From Prauserella flavalba (lineage in GTDB: Bacteria; Actinomycetota; Actinomycetes; Mycobacteriales; Pseudonocardiaceae): 64,000 bases of DNA. Made by a program: the position numbers and the translations under genes. The notes under the pieces were generated by a model that was given only the letters and a program-made list of their open reading frames with translations, had not been told where the DNA came from and ran no database searches. Positions 51,034 to 59,014 of the stretch are shown here, piece after piece; positions within the stretch are counted from its first letter, which is position 1; each line of letters begins with the position of its first letter. The stretch spans positions 81,648-145,647 of the forward strand of contig NZ_MASU01000022.1 of NCBI RefSeq assembly GCF_003202235.1, in the 5' to 3' direction.

Positions 51034-52164
51034 TCAACGGCGCAGCACGTTGACGCGCTCGCCACCGAGCAACGGCTTGTCTTCCGGCCCTGCGAGATGT
51101 GGGTCAATCCAAATAGGACGGTGGTCGTTTCGGCTGGGATACCACTGGTTTCGCCAGTGGCCGCGAACGATCCAGCGATGCCGGTATTCGCGTGTCGATG
51201 CGCGCGGTTCGTCGGCAATGTCGCCGTGGTCGGAGGGTTCGGTGCGGGCGCGTCGCAGGTCGATGTAGCGGACGGTCGGGTCCAGGTGCGGGTCGTCTCG
51301 CGCGATCCGGCGGCGCGCCGCGCGGGGCGCGGTGAGCTGCTCAGAACGGACCAACGTCTGGCCCATCAGCAGCCACGTGGCGAGGATGGTGCGCTCCAGC
51401 GCGATCTTCGCATCGGCGTCCATGCCCTCGCCGTTGCTCGGCACGTAGCCGGGCCAGCCCTGCATGTCGGTGAACTCCATCGGCGTCAAGCCGCGCCAGT
51501 CGTAGCCGTGCGCCGGAAGGAACGAGGGCGGGATCGGCGCGCGCCGCAGGTTCGGCAGCAGCCCAGCCGCGAACGAGTCGGCGGCTTGCTCGGTCGTCGG
51601 CGGGTCGGCATCGGGGTCCAGCGGCGGCTGTTGAGAACCTCGGATCGCGCGGGCGACCACCTGCTCGTGGGGCAGTTCGGCCAGTACCCGGCCGATCTGC
51701 GCGGCTCCGGTGGTCCACGCTGGGGTGGCGGTCGCCCAGGTGTGCACCCACAACCCGCCGCGCCCCGGTCCCCAGGACACCGCCGTGATCCCGTCATGGT
51801 TGTCAGTGGCGGTCCCATTTACCGGTGGGTGCGCGTAGACCATGAGCCCGACCTGCGCGGGCAAGTCCTCGGGGTGCAGTCGATAGTCGGTCAATGTGGT
51901 CGCGGCATGTCCGGCCAGTTCGGTCATGTCGTCGGACACGTAGAACAACTCGGCGGCCGGGAGTTGCGCGGCGAGTGTGCCGCTGATCGTCGCGGCTACG
52001 TCGTCGGCGCGGTCGAACACCCGCGATTCGGTGGCCTGTTCGGGGTGCGGGCCGAGCCAGAACGTGAACCAGTTGGCCGCGCCGTCGGTGCCCGGATCAC
52101 GTGCCCACGACACCATGCGCGCCCTGATTTCGGGAACATCGCGCGCGGTCATCACAAGGGACAT
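51034..52164 (-). CDS. unknown ICE protein with conserved C-terminal module
   Basis: A 376-residue soluble protein. The N-terminal half (WARDPGTDGAANWFTFWLGPHPEQATESRVFDRADDVAATISG) is unassigned. The C-terminus holds an Arg/His/Trp-rich stretch, YRHRWIVRGHWRNQWYPSRNDHRPIWIDPHLAGPEDKPLLGGERV, that is commonly seen in actinobacterial phage and ICE proteins and looks DNA- or metal-binding. No membrane segments. It begins the leftward accessory transcript and is divergent from the two-wHTH gene across a 470-bp region. Function unknown. Confidence 0.65.
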   Translation of the reverse strand: MSLVMTARDVPEIRARMVSWARDPGTDGAANWFTFWLGPHPEQATESRVFDRADDVAATISGTLAAQLPAAELFYVSDDMTELAGHAATTLTDYRLHPEDLPAQVGLMVYAHPPVNGTATDNHDGITAVSWGPGRGGLWVHTWATATPAWTTGAAQIGRVLAELPHEQVVARAIRGSQQPPLDPDADPPTTEQAADSFAAGLLPNLRRAPIPPSFLPAHGYDWRGLTPMEFTDMQGWPGYVPSNGEGMDADAKIALERTILATWLLMGQTLVRSEQLTAPRAARRRIARDDPHLDPTVRYIDLRRARTEPSDHGDIADEPRASTREYRHRWIVRGHWRNQWYPSRNDHRPIWIDPHLAGPEDKPLLGGERVNVLRR

Positions 52165-52633
52165 GGCTGAGGTTCCTTTACGAAGGTCGATGACGAAGCT
52201 CGCCGATTGGCTGTGACGCGACGGGCACGCCGGTCCGGGTTTCCGGTCGGGATCGTTGTGCGCGGTCGCGCTACGGCGCGAACAGCGGCCACAAACATGC
52301 CGCCTAGCCCGCGTCGCGTGTTGTCACATCGGTTACGCCTCATCATGTTTCACGGTGGTCGACGTGTATGGACGCTTCGTGGTCGCGCAGTTGTCAACGC
52401 CGGCGTGCTTAGCGGGAACGAAATGAACCCGTGTGGCGCAGCTATTCCCAGTAGCGCACCACCGTCTACACAAGACAGACGTCTTGTTTGCCGACGCCGC
52501 TTGACTTCACCGACCGAAGGAAGCGTCCATAGTCGTGTAGCCCGAACACACCGGCAGCGCACCGGGGGCCACACCCGCTCCGGCCGGGGCATGACCACCC
52601 ACCGCCGATGACGAACGCGAATCGAGGGAAGTC
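52165..52633. promoter_or_regulatory. divergent intergenic region with a palindromic operator candidate
   Basis: No gene is supported in this 469-bp stretch. ACAAGAC-AGAC-GTCTTGT (52470-52487) is an inverted repeat with 7-base arms, a likely operator. The following TTGTTTGCCGACGCC and upstream TTGTCAACGCC could supply -35-like elements for the rightward two-wHTH gene. Short ORFs here have no ribosome-binding site and unusual composition. Confidence 0.4.
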
Positions 52634-53548
52634 ATGTCCAGCAAGACCCGCAGCCGCAAAACCCGAACCACCGCGACCGGTACCGCCCGCACCCTGCGGT
52701 CCGTCCCCGACCAACCGACCACTGCGACGGTCCGTACCGACACCGAGGACAAGCTGTGGGCGGCGTTGCACGCCAACCCGAACAGCACCGCCGCCGAGCT
52801 GTCCGCAGCGGCGAAGATCGGGAAGTCGACCGCGCAGAAGATCCTCGTCAAGTGGGCGGGCGACGGCAGCGTCACCCGCACCCCCGGCATCGCCGACGGC
52901 GGGCGGCGCGCCGCTGACGTGTGGGCGATCTCCGAGATCGACACCGCCGCCGACGACACCGCCACCGCCACCGCGACCGACGGCGCGACTGCCGACGAGC
53001 GCACGGTGGACACCGCCCCGGCGGACACCACGCCGGACGAGCAGACCACCGCGCCCACCGACTCGGACCCGGCCGACAACACCACTGAGGTCACCCCAGT
53101 CGGGGAGACCCTCGCCGAGTCGGCCGACACCGAACCCGCCGCAGCTCCGGCACCCGAGGACGCGCAGGACGCCACTGACGCGACCGACGACGCCGCACCC
53201 GAGACGCCCGCACCCGCCAACACCGAGGCGGCCAAGCCCGCCGACGGTGCCACGCCCGACGACGCCACACAGATGGCGAGCGAGGACGGCGGGACGGACG
53301 GGAAGACGGAGCGGCTGGCACCCGGTGCGTTGCGCGGGATGGTCGAGGACCACCTGCGCGACCACCCCGGCGAGCAGTTCAGTCCCACCGCGATCGCCAA
53401 GGCCCTGGGCGGCAAGTCGTCCGGCGCGGTGAGCAACGCGCTGGACAAGCTGGTCGCCGACGGTGTGGCGGTGAAGACCCAGGACAAGCCGAGGCGGTTC
53501 GCGCTCGCCCCGGCCGAGCAGGAGGCTGCCGCCGCGCCCGCCAACTGA
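52634..53548 (+). CDS. two-wHTH DNA-binding protein with long Asp/Thr/Ala linker
   Basis: A 304-residue protein with three parts. Residues 1-35 are basic. Residues 35-105 form a winged helix (TEDKLWAALHANPNSTAAELSAAAKIGKSTAQKILVKWAGDGSVTRTPG). A 120-residue acidic linker of Ala, Thr, Pro and Asp follows, and the C-terminal winged helix is LAPGALRGMVEDHLRDHPGEQFSPTAIAKALGGKSSGAVSNALDKLVADGVAVKTQDKPRRFALA. The C-terminal module closely resembles the N-terminal module of the MoxR-like AAA+ protein at 59015-60193. It is likely a regulator or partition-like protein of the ICE. Confidence 0.72.
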   Translation: MSSKTRSRKTRTTATGTARTLRSVPDQPTTATVRTDTEDKLWAALHANPNSTAAELSAAAKIGKSTAQKILVKWAGDGSVTRTPGIADGGRRAADVWAISEIDTAADDTATATATDGATADERTVDTAPADTTPDEQTTAPTDSDPADNTTEVTPVGETLAESADTEPAAAPAPEDAQDATDATDDAAPETPAPANTEAAKPADGATPDDATQMASEDGGTDGKTERLAPGALRGMVEDHLRDHPGEQFSPTAIAKALGGKSSGAVSNALDKLVADGVAVKTQDKPRRFALAPAEQEAAAAPAN

Positions 53549-53568
53549 AACCGCCCAGCATGGCCGAT

Positions 53569-53608
53569 GTGGGTGCGCCCGACGGAATCCACCGTCGGGC
53601 GCACCCAC
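53569..53608. terminator. perfect bidirectional hairpin between convergent genes
   Basis: GTGGGTGCGCCCGACGG (53569-53585) and its exact complement (53592-53608) surround a six-base loop between the stop codons of the rightward two-wHTH gene and the leftward accessory operon. The 17-base perfect stem makes it a strong bidirectional terminator. Confidence 0.75.
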
Positions 53609-53664
53609 GTTCACGCCCGCCTATCCGGGCAGCAACCAAACTGGGATCGGCGGACGTTGCTGGG

Positions 53665-54297
53665 CTATCGGGACAGCGGGCGGGCTTGGCTGGCCAGATG
53701 TGCCCACCAGGAGCCGTCCGGGACGGGCACGGCCAATCCGAGGACGGCCAGCACCCGCAACACGTACACCTCGATGAAGGAGATCTGGTTGCGAATGACC
53801 TCGTCCGTCGCCGCGAAGTCGCGTGCATCGAGGGCGTGGCTGAACGCTTCGTCGGCGGCGCGGTTGTCGCGGTCGGCCGCGCACAACGCCTCCAGCACGG
53901 CGTCGGTGTCGGCGGTGTGTCCGGCCTCGGCGGCCCACGCGACGGCCGTCTCGGCGATCGCGGTCATCGCCCTGATATCGGCGACCGCCGCGCGGCCCGC
54001 GCTGTCGGCCGGGGCGTTGAGCACGGTGATCCACTGGTGACCGCCGGGGCTGTCAGACAGCAGCAGCGCGGTGTCGCTGTCGCTGATGACAGCGATCAGC
54101 ACCGGGGCGGCGGTGGCGTCCACCAGGGCGGCGGCGCAGCCGGGCACGTCGGGCAGGTGCCCGTCGATGGCGGCGAGCTGCCAGTGGTCGACGCGCCAGC
54201 CGACGAGTTCGACCTCAAGTCCGGCCAGCGGTTCCAGGACCGTCGGCGGCGTCTGGGTGCGGGTGAGGATGAGCGATCCGGTGAAACCCACGATCAC
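53665..54297 (-). CDS. unknown ICE protein, last gene of the accessory operon
   Basis: A 209-residue protein. GTG 54297 overlaps the stop of the upstream gene (GTGA), with a second in-frame GTG at 54291 having better spacing to AAAGGA. It begins IVGFTGSLILTRTQTPPTVLEPLAGLEVELVGWRVDHWQLAAIDGHLPDVPG and continues with Ala-rich helices (AVADIRAMTAIAETAVAWAAEAGHTADTDAVLEALCAADRD), ending in a region with FIEVYVLRVLAVLGLAVPV. No domain recognised. Part of the leftward chain of overlapping accessory genes. Confidence 0.6.
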   Translation of the reverse strand: MIVGFTGSLILTRTQTPPTVLEPLAGLEVELVGWRVDHWQLAAIDGHLPDVPGCAAALVDATAAPVLIAVISDSDTALLLSDSPGGHQWITVLNAPADSAGRAAVADIRAMTAIAETAVAWAAEAGHTADTDAVLEALCAADRDNRAADEAFSHALDARDFAATDEVIRNQISFIEVYVLRVLAVLGLAVPVPDGSWWAHLASQARPLSR

Positions 54298-55163
54298 GAT
54301 CCTTTCGTGCGATGGCCGGGCTGCGGCCAGGGGTAAGGCTGGCTGGTGCGGTGCGCGGTGACGGCCTGCGCGGCGACGTCGGCGGCGGAGGTCAGCAGCG
54401 TGAGACCGTGGTCGGGGTTGTTGTTCTCGGCGTAGCGGTCGGCGTCGATGAGGAAGTGCAACGCGGCCACGAGGCGCTCGTAGGCGAACGGGGCGTCGTC
54501 GGGGAGCACAGAGAGGTTGGGGCCGGGGCCGGGCCGCAGCAGCCCGTGCGCGATCTCGCGGACCGCCGTCGCGGCGAGGTCGGGCAAGGGCCACCGCCGG
54601 CGCACGACGAGTTCCGCGGCGCCGGCCACCGCGGTGGCGGCCTCGGCGCGGTGGTCGAGGTAGGTCTGCGGCGTCGGCCGCATCCTCTGTGTGATGGGGA
54701 TCTGGTGGCCTCGGAAGGTGTAGGTGAATCTCGCGGTCGGCGGCTCGGTGGCGCCGAGGACGGGCAGCTCCGCGGGCGGGCCGGCGGCGGACTCGTCCTG
54801 GGTGAGGCGCGAGAGATCGGGCGTGGTCCACGGGCCGCCGCGCCAGGACAGGCGAACCTGGCCGTCGTGGAACGTGCAGGCGTACCAGCCGATGCTGGTG
54901 GCGGCTCGCCACGGCCACCCCGGCGCTCCGTCGGGGCCGGGGACGACGGCGAAGCCGCCCTCGGCGGCGCGGTGCGCGAGCAAGCCCACGACGGCCGCCT
55001 GGTAGGTGTCGATGTCCTCGGCGGCGAACACGGCCGACAGGCCGTCCTCCGCCGAGGCCGTCGGCGGAGGGCCGTCGGCGCGGCCGTCGAACTCGGCGAG
55101 CGAGCCGAGCCAGCGGGCGTCCGGTCCGGGGCCGAGGTAGAAATCGGCGTGTGTGCTGTTCAC
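54294..55163 (-). CDS. DFYxGxGP-domain protein (long form)
   Basis: A 289-residue unknown protein. It starts VNSTHADFYLGPGPDARWLGSLAEFDG, then has IDTYQAAVVGLLAHRAAEG, GWPWRAATSIGWYACTFHDGQVRLSWRGGPW, a middle RFTYTFRGHQIPITQRMRP and a helical C-terminus (FAYERLVAALHFLIDADRYAENNNPDHGLTLL). The first 110 residues are related to the whole of the 55652-56020 protein, defining a family with an ADFYxGxGPxAxWLGSL signature. GTG 55163 follows GGGAGG. Function unknown. Confidence 0.65.
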   Translation of the reverse strand: MNSTHADFYLGPGPDARWLGSLAEFDGRADGPPPTASAEDGLSAVFAAEDIDTYQAAVVGLLAHRAAEGGFAVVPGPDGAPGWPWRAATSIGWYACTFHDGQVRLSWRGGPWTTPDLSRLTQDESAAGPPAELPVLGATEPPTARFTYTFRGHQIPITQRMRPTPQTYLDHRAEAATAVAGAAELVVRRRWPLPDLAATAVREIAHGLLRPGPGPNLSVLPDDAPFAYERLVAALHFLIDADRYAENNNPDHGLTLLTSAADVAAQAVTAHRTSQPYPWPQPGHRTKGS

Positions 55164-55292
55164 GTCCCATAACCTCCCGGCGGCCGTGCGCGGTTGCGTG
55201 GTCCATTCGACGACGGTCAAGGCCGACGAGCGACCCCGTGTTCGGGGGTCGCAAGTCGGAAAGGGGGTGGCCTCGACGGGGTACGCCGGAGG

Positions 55293-55655
55293 TCAGCTCG
55301 GTTTCACCCAGGCGCACCGTTCGGCGTCCCAGATCCCCTCGGTGTAAAGGCGGTTGAGGTCAGGAAAGCCGGGGCCGAGCATCCAGCCGAGTCGTTCGCA
55401 GTCGATCTGGCCGGGCCACCAGCCGGTCCACACGTCTCGGCCGCAGTCGTGGTCGAGGTCGCACATCAGCCGCTGGTATCCGGTCACGAGGCAGCGGGCG
55501 ACGTCGCAGCCGCCGTCGACCTCGTCGTAGATGTGCGCCTCGCCGACCTCCACATCGCAGTCCGGGCACCGGTCCTGGTAATCGATGAGGCGGAACTCCT
55601 TGGGCTGCGCGGTGTTCTCGGTGCTCTCGGCGTTCTCCGTGTTGTTGTCGTTCAT
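55293..55655 (-). CDS. Cys-rich small ICE protein
   Basis: A 120-residue protein. After an acidic N-terminus (NDNNTENAESTENTAQPKEF), it has DRCPDCDVEVGEAHIYDEVDGGCDVARCLVTGYQRLMCDLDHDCGRDVWTGWWPGQIDCERLGWML. Eight or more cysteines, including CPDC, suggest two metal-binding clusters. The central HIYDEVDGGCDVARC and GFPDLNRLYTEG segments are familiar from conserved ICE and phage zinc-finger-like proteins. The start overlaps the stop of the upstream gene (ATGA). Confidence 0.65.
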   Translation of the reverse strand: MNDNNTENAESTENTAQPKEFRLIDYQDRCPDCDVEVGEAHIYDEVDGGCDVARCLVTGYQRLMCDLDHDCGRDVWTGWWPGQIDCERLGWMLGPGFPDLNRLYTEGIWDAERCAWVKPS

Positions 55656-56020
55656 CGCGTCCTCTCAGGTGGATCCCGTTGTAGCCCGTGATCGGTGAGC
55701 CGATGGGCGAGCCACGCGCGGCCGGTGGTGATCCACACCCGACCGTGGTCGAACGTGAACACCCAGTCGGTGTCGCGGCTGTCTGGCCATAGCCACGGCC
55801 AGCCATCGCGCGGGCGGTAGCCGTGTCCGAGGTCCTCGTCGGGCCAGCAGTCGAGCAGGTCGGCTACGGCGTCGGCGTAGGTGAGCGGGTCGGTCGCGGT
55901 CAGCAGCAACCGCCCGGAGCCGAGGCCGCGCACGGTGGCGGGATCGGCGTCGCCTTGGAGCGAGCCGAGCCAGACCGCGCGCGGTCCTCGGCCGTCGTAG
56001 AAGTCGGCGGTGGTGGTCAC
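55652..56020 (-). CDS. DFYxGxGP-domain protein (short form)
   Basis: A 122-residue protein beginning VTTTADFYDGRGPRAVWLGSLQGDADP, with TDPLTYADAVADLLDCWPDEDLG and DGWPWLWPDSRDTDWVFTFDHGRVWITTG. It parallels the first 110 residues of the protein at 54294-55163. The GTG at 56020, four bases after the preceding stop, is favoured because it begins at the same point of the shared domain. Function unknown; perhaps an ICE-specific family duplicated in this operon. Confidence 0.6.
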   Translation of the reverse strand: MTTTADFYDGRGPRAVWLGSLQGDADPATVRGLGSGRLLLTATDPLTYADAVADLLDCWPDEDLGHGYRPRDGWPWLWPDSRDTDWVFTFDHGRVWITTGRAWLAHRLTDHGLQRDPPERTR

Positions 56021-56024
56021 CGGT

Positions 56025-56360
56025 TCACCGCCGAGGCGGGCGGGTGGCGTCACGCAGCCGCTGGTCGATCTCGTCCTGGTCGTGTCCGGTGAGGATGGTG
56101 GTCAGCACGATCACGGCGTCGCCTTCCCACGGTGGGCGCAACTCCACGCCGTCGAGGCTGAGGTACTCGCCGGTGGCGGTGACGATGCGCCAGCCTTGTT
56201 GCCGCACGAGGTCGGTGCAGTGGTAGCTGCCGATGAGCCGTCCGTGCTGCGTGACGGTGCCGTAGAGCGTTTGTTGTGCGTCGGCGGGGTCAATCACGAC
56301 CGTGGTCACCTCGCAGTCGTTCTCGACGAAGCGGCGGACGACGAACTCGATCTCGGGCAC
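56025..56360 (-). CDS. small unknown ICE protein
   Basis: A 111-residue protein starting at GTG 56360 (MPEIEFVVRRFVENDCEVTTVVIDPADAQQTLYGTVTQHGRLIGSYHCTDLVRQQGWRIVTATGEYLSLDGVELRPPW). The alternating short strands suggest a small beta-rich domain. It overlaps the end of the preceding gene by 55 bases. No family recognised. Confidence 0.55.
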   Translation of the reverse strand: MPEIEFVVRRFVENDCEVTTVVIDPADAQQTLYGTVTQHGRLIGSYHCTDLVRQQGWRIVTATGEYLSLDGVELRPPWEGDAVIVLTTILTGHDQDEIDQRLRDATRPPRR

Positions 56361-56896
56361 GGCATGGGGGGGTCATTGGTGATCTCCTGGTGTGCTGATG
56401 GTGGGCAGGGCGAGCGCGCGCAGCCCGGTTGATGCAGCGGCTCGTCGCGGGCCTCGTCGGCGGGCCAGATGTCGCCGTCGAGGTACTCGCCGAGGTCGGC
56501 GAGGGTCGCGATGCGGGTGGCGGGGATCTCGGCCGCGCAGTCCGGGCAGCGGTCCAGCAGTAGCCACCCGTCGCCGGGGGTGGTGAAGTCGGGGATGAAC
56601 CGCCACGCGCGACCGGTTAACCGGTCGGTGACGGTGATCAGGTCACCGGGTACTTCTCCGGTGCGGGTGCGGTAGGTGCGGTGCGGGTCGTCGGTCACGA
56701 GCACGGCGTTCACGGGCACCTGCAGGGCGGCGGCGACGGTCCGGGCGACACGCGCGCGGCGTGCCCACCGGTTCCACTCGTCGGGGGTGTCGTGGCGGCG
56801 GCCGAACCCGTCGGGGTCGGCGGCGCGATGGGCACGCGCGGCGCGCACGGCACGCTCCGCCAGCCCGGCGAGTCCGGGTGGGGTGGTTGTGGTCAT
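56306..56896 (-). CDS. unknown ICE protein with C-terminal Cys/Asp-rich segment
   Basis: A 196-residue protein starting at ATG 56896 (MTTTTPPGLAGLAERAVRAARAHRAADPDGFGRRHDTPDEWNRWARRARVARTVAAALQVPVNAVLVTDDPHRTYRTRTGEVPGDLITVTDRLTG). A middle segment RCPDCAAEIPATRIATLADLGEYLDGDIWP may bind metal through CPDC. The last 50 residues overlap the next gene, so they may be poorly constrained. The start is coupled to the upstream gene (TGATG). Unknown function. Confidence 0.55.
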   Translation of the reverse strand: MTTTTPPGLAGLAERAVRAARAHRAADPDGFGRRHDTPDEWNRWARRARVARTVAAALQVPVNAVLVTDDPHRTYRTRTGEVPGDLITVTDRLTGRAWRFIPDFTTPGDGWLLLDRCPDCAAEIPATRIATLADLGEYLDGDIWPADEARDEPLHQPGCARSPCPPSAHQEITNDPPMPCPRSSSSSAASSRTTAR

Positions 56897-57144
56897 CACG
56901 ACCACCCGAGGGCGTCGGCGGCGGGTGCGGGGAGGTAGCCGACGTGCTCGCCCACGCCGAGCCACACCACGGGCGGGTCGGTGGGCGGTGCGCCGTCGGC
57001 GTCGTCCGGGGTGCGCACGACACGCCCGATCGTGTGCTCCAGCGGGTAGCCGGGCTGGGTGGCGCACCGGACGGGCGTGGTGGCGTCGTAACGGTCGAGG
57101 GCGGCGATCAGGTCGCCCACGGTCGCGATGTGGTTGTGGTTCAT
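56896..57144 (-). CDS. small acidic ICE protein
   Basis: An 82-residue protein (MNHNHIATVGDLIAALDRYDATTPVRCATQPGYPLEHTIGRVVRTPDDADGAPPTDPPVVWLGVGEHVGYLP). The VGDLIAALDRYD start resembles small proteins seen in actinobacterial phages and ICEs. The stop overlaps the next start. It lies about 70 bases downstream of the VWA gene. Confidence 0.6.
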   Translation of the reverse strand: MNHNHIATVGDLIAALDRYDATTPVRCATQPGYPLEHTIGRVVRTPDDADGAPPTDPPVVWLGVGEHVGYLPAPAADALGWS

Positions 57145-57215
57145 GGTGAACACCTCCGTGGTGTCGGTGGCTGGATTGGGTCGGGGGCGGGGCGTGATTG
57201 CCCCGCCCCGGCGGG

Positions 57216-58982
57216 CTAGGCGGTGGCGGCGCGCAGGGCGGCGGTGGCGGCGCGGCCCACGGCCTGCGCGGTGGTGGTGGGGTCGGTCATCACGTGCACG
57301 GTTGCCCCGGTCAGCGGTTCGCATCGGTGGTGCGGGGCGATCCACAGCACCGCGCATCCGGTGGCGCGCAACCGGTCGACCAGCCGCTGGGCGTTGCGGC
57401 GAAGCGGGTCGGGCACGTAGCCGTCGGACACGATCACCAGCAGTCGCGCGGCACCCGGTTGGGACAGGCCGAGCGCGCCGTCGAGGGCGTCGATGGCGGT
57501 GTCGATGGCCTCCCAGTCGTCCCGCGCGGCGAACTCGGTCACCGCGCGCGGGGTGGTGCCGGGGCGGGTGATCGGGCGGACATGCGCGCCGAAGATCACG
57601 GTGGCGGTGTCGGCGGGGACCGGGGTCTGCGCGGCGGCGTTGGCCATGATCCACGCCGTCGAGGCGACCGGACCCGCGAAGGCACCCATCGACCCGGACA
57701 CGTCACACGCGATGCCCAGCCGCAGCGGCGGGGTCGGTACCGGGGTGCGGGTGGTGCGGGTGAACGGCTCGGCGGTGGGCATCGCCCCGGCGGCGCGTTG
57801 TGCCTCGCGTGCCAACGCGCCCCGCATCCGTAGCCGTCCGGGCGGGATCGGCGAGGTCGACTTCGTCGCGACCCGGTCCCGGACCCCGGCGGTGGTCAAC
57901 GCGCGCGACAGCACCCGCGCGGCGGTGCGTTCGGCGGCGGTTGGCGGACGGGTGCCGCTGATGGCGGTGTCGCCGTCACGGGACCGACCAGGGGCGGCGA
58001 ACACGCCGTCGGCGGCCTTGTCGGCCTTCCGGCGGGCGGCGTCGTCGGCGGCCTTCTTCCGGGCGGCGATCTCGGCGGGGTCCTCGGGCAGCTTGGCGCG
58101 CGCGACCGCCCGCGCGACCTTGCCCAGCGTCTTGCCGATCGCGTCCGCCAACGGGGACGGGGTCGGCGTGCCGGACGGGTCGGCGGTGCCGTCGTCGGTG
58201 GGGTCGGACAGGTGCGGCGGGGTGGTGTCGGGGTCGGGTCCGATGATCTCGCACCAGCGGCGGCCGAGGTCGAGCATGGCGTCGGTGTCGTCGTCGACGA
58301 TCCGGAACGCCGCGCGCCATACCGCCCGCAGTTGGGCGAGTTTCTCCGCGCCGAGCACGGTTTCCACCGCGCGGGCGACGGGTGCAGTTTCCGCGCGGGT
58401 GAGGATGCCGCCGTCGGTGCGTCCCAAAAACAGCGCGGCGGTGTGCGCGGCGTCGCGCGGGGTCATTTTCGCCGGGAACGCGGGGTCGTCGAGTTTCAGC
58501 CCGCCCGTGACGATGGTCTTCACGCACGCGCGCAACCAGTGGCGGTCGTCGGGGCGGCGGCGAATCTGCGCGTGTTCGATCCGGGGTTCTTCCAGCAGCA
58601 GGGCAGCGTCGAGGACCTCGGGGTCGGTGTCGTCGGGCACGGCGGCGTGCCAGCGGGTGTGTTTGCTGTGCGCGCATTCGTGGGTCAGCGCGCCCCACGT
58701 GGGGGCGTAGCGTTTCCGGTCGCTGGTCAGGTGCGGGCGGGCGGTGGCGGGGTCGACCGGGTGCAGGTGGGTGCCGTCGACTTCGATCATGGCGGTGGCG
58801 TGCAGGAAACACGCTGGGGCACCGTGTCCGGCACCGGGTGCGATGGTGACCAGCAGGTCGTCGCGGTCGGCGATCACGGGGACCTCGGCGGTCAGTGCTG
58901 CCGAGAGCGTGTCCCATCCGGGGGCGGCGGGGAACACGGCCGAACCGGTGGCGGCGGGGTCGGCGATGGTGTGCGCGGTCAT
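57216..58982 (-). CDS. VWA-domain protein with N-terminal HExxH metallopeptidase-like domain
   Basis: A 588-residue protein. Near residue 100 is GALTHECAHSKHTRWHAAV with a HExxH zinc-binding motif and, farther on, LLLEEPRIEHAQIRRRPDDRHW, a candidate third-ligand region. The C-terminal third is a von Willebrand A domain with an intact MIDAS (GIACDVSGSMGAFAG near 428, then a conserved Thr and VIVSDGYVPD). A long acidic/Lys-Ala linker (AEIAARKKAADDAARRKADK) joins them. This resembles the VWA partner of MoxR AAA+ chaperones, with a possible peptidase head. It lies 32 bases after the MoxR gene, so the two work together. ATG 58982 follows AAAGGA. Confidence 0.78.
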   Translation of the reverse strand: MTAHTIADPAATGSAVFPAAPGWDTLSAALTAEVPVIADRDDLLVTIAPGAGHGAPACFLHATAMIEVDGTHLHPVDPATARPHLTSDRKRYAPTWGALTHECAHSKHTRWHAAVPDDTDPEVLDAALLLEEPRIEHAQIRRRPDDRHWLRACVKTIVTGGLKLDDPAFPAKMTPRDAAHTAALFLGRTDGGILTRAETAPVARAVETVLGAEKLAQLRAVWRAAFRIVDDDTDAMLDLGRRWCEIIGPDPDTTPPHLSDPTDDGTADPSGTPTPSPLADAIGKTLGKVARAVARAKLPEDPAEIAARKKAADDAARRKADKAADGVFAAPGRSRDGDTAISGTRPPTAAERTAARVLSRALTTAGVRDRVATKSTSPIPPGRLRMRGALAREAQRAAGAMPTAEPFTRTTRTPVPTPPLRLGIACDVSGSMGAFAGPVASTAWIMANAAAQTPVPADTATVIFGAHVRPITRPGTTPRAVTEFAARDDWEAIDTAIDALDGALGLSQPGAARLLVIVSDGYVPDPLRRNAQRLVDRLRATGCAVLWIAPHHRCEPLTGATVHVMTDPTTTAQAVGRAATAALRAATA

Positions 58983-59014
58983 GGCGGCGTGTCCTTTCCG
59001 GACGGTTGGGCGGG

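Noticed and set aside
52207..52611. Plus-strand 134-codon ORF upstream of the two-wHTH gene
   Set aside because: No ribosome-binding site, overlaps an operator-like palindrome, and Arg/Ser/Thr-biased sequence without similarity.
54300..55317. Upstream part of the long minus-strand frame ending at 53665
   Set aside because: It overlaps the DFYxGxGP gene in another frame and is Arg/Pro-rich; only 53665-54297 is supported.
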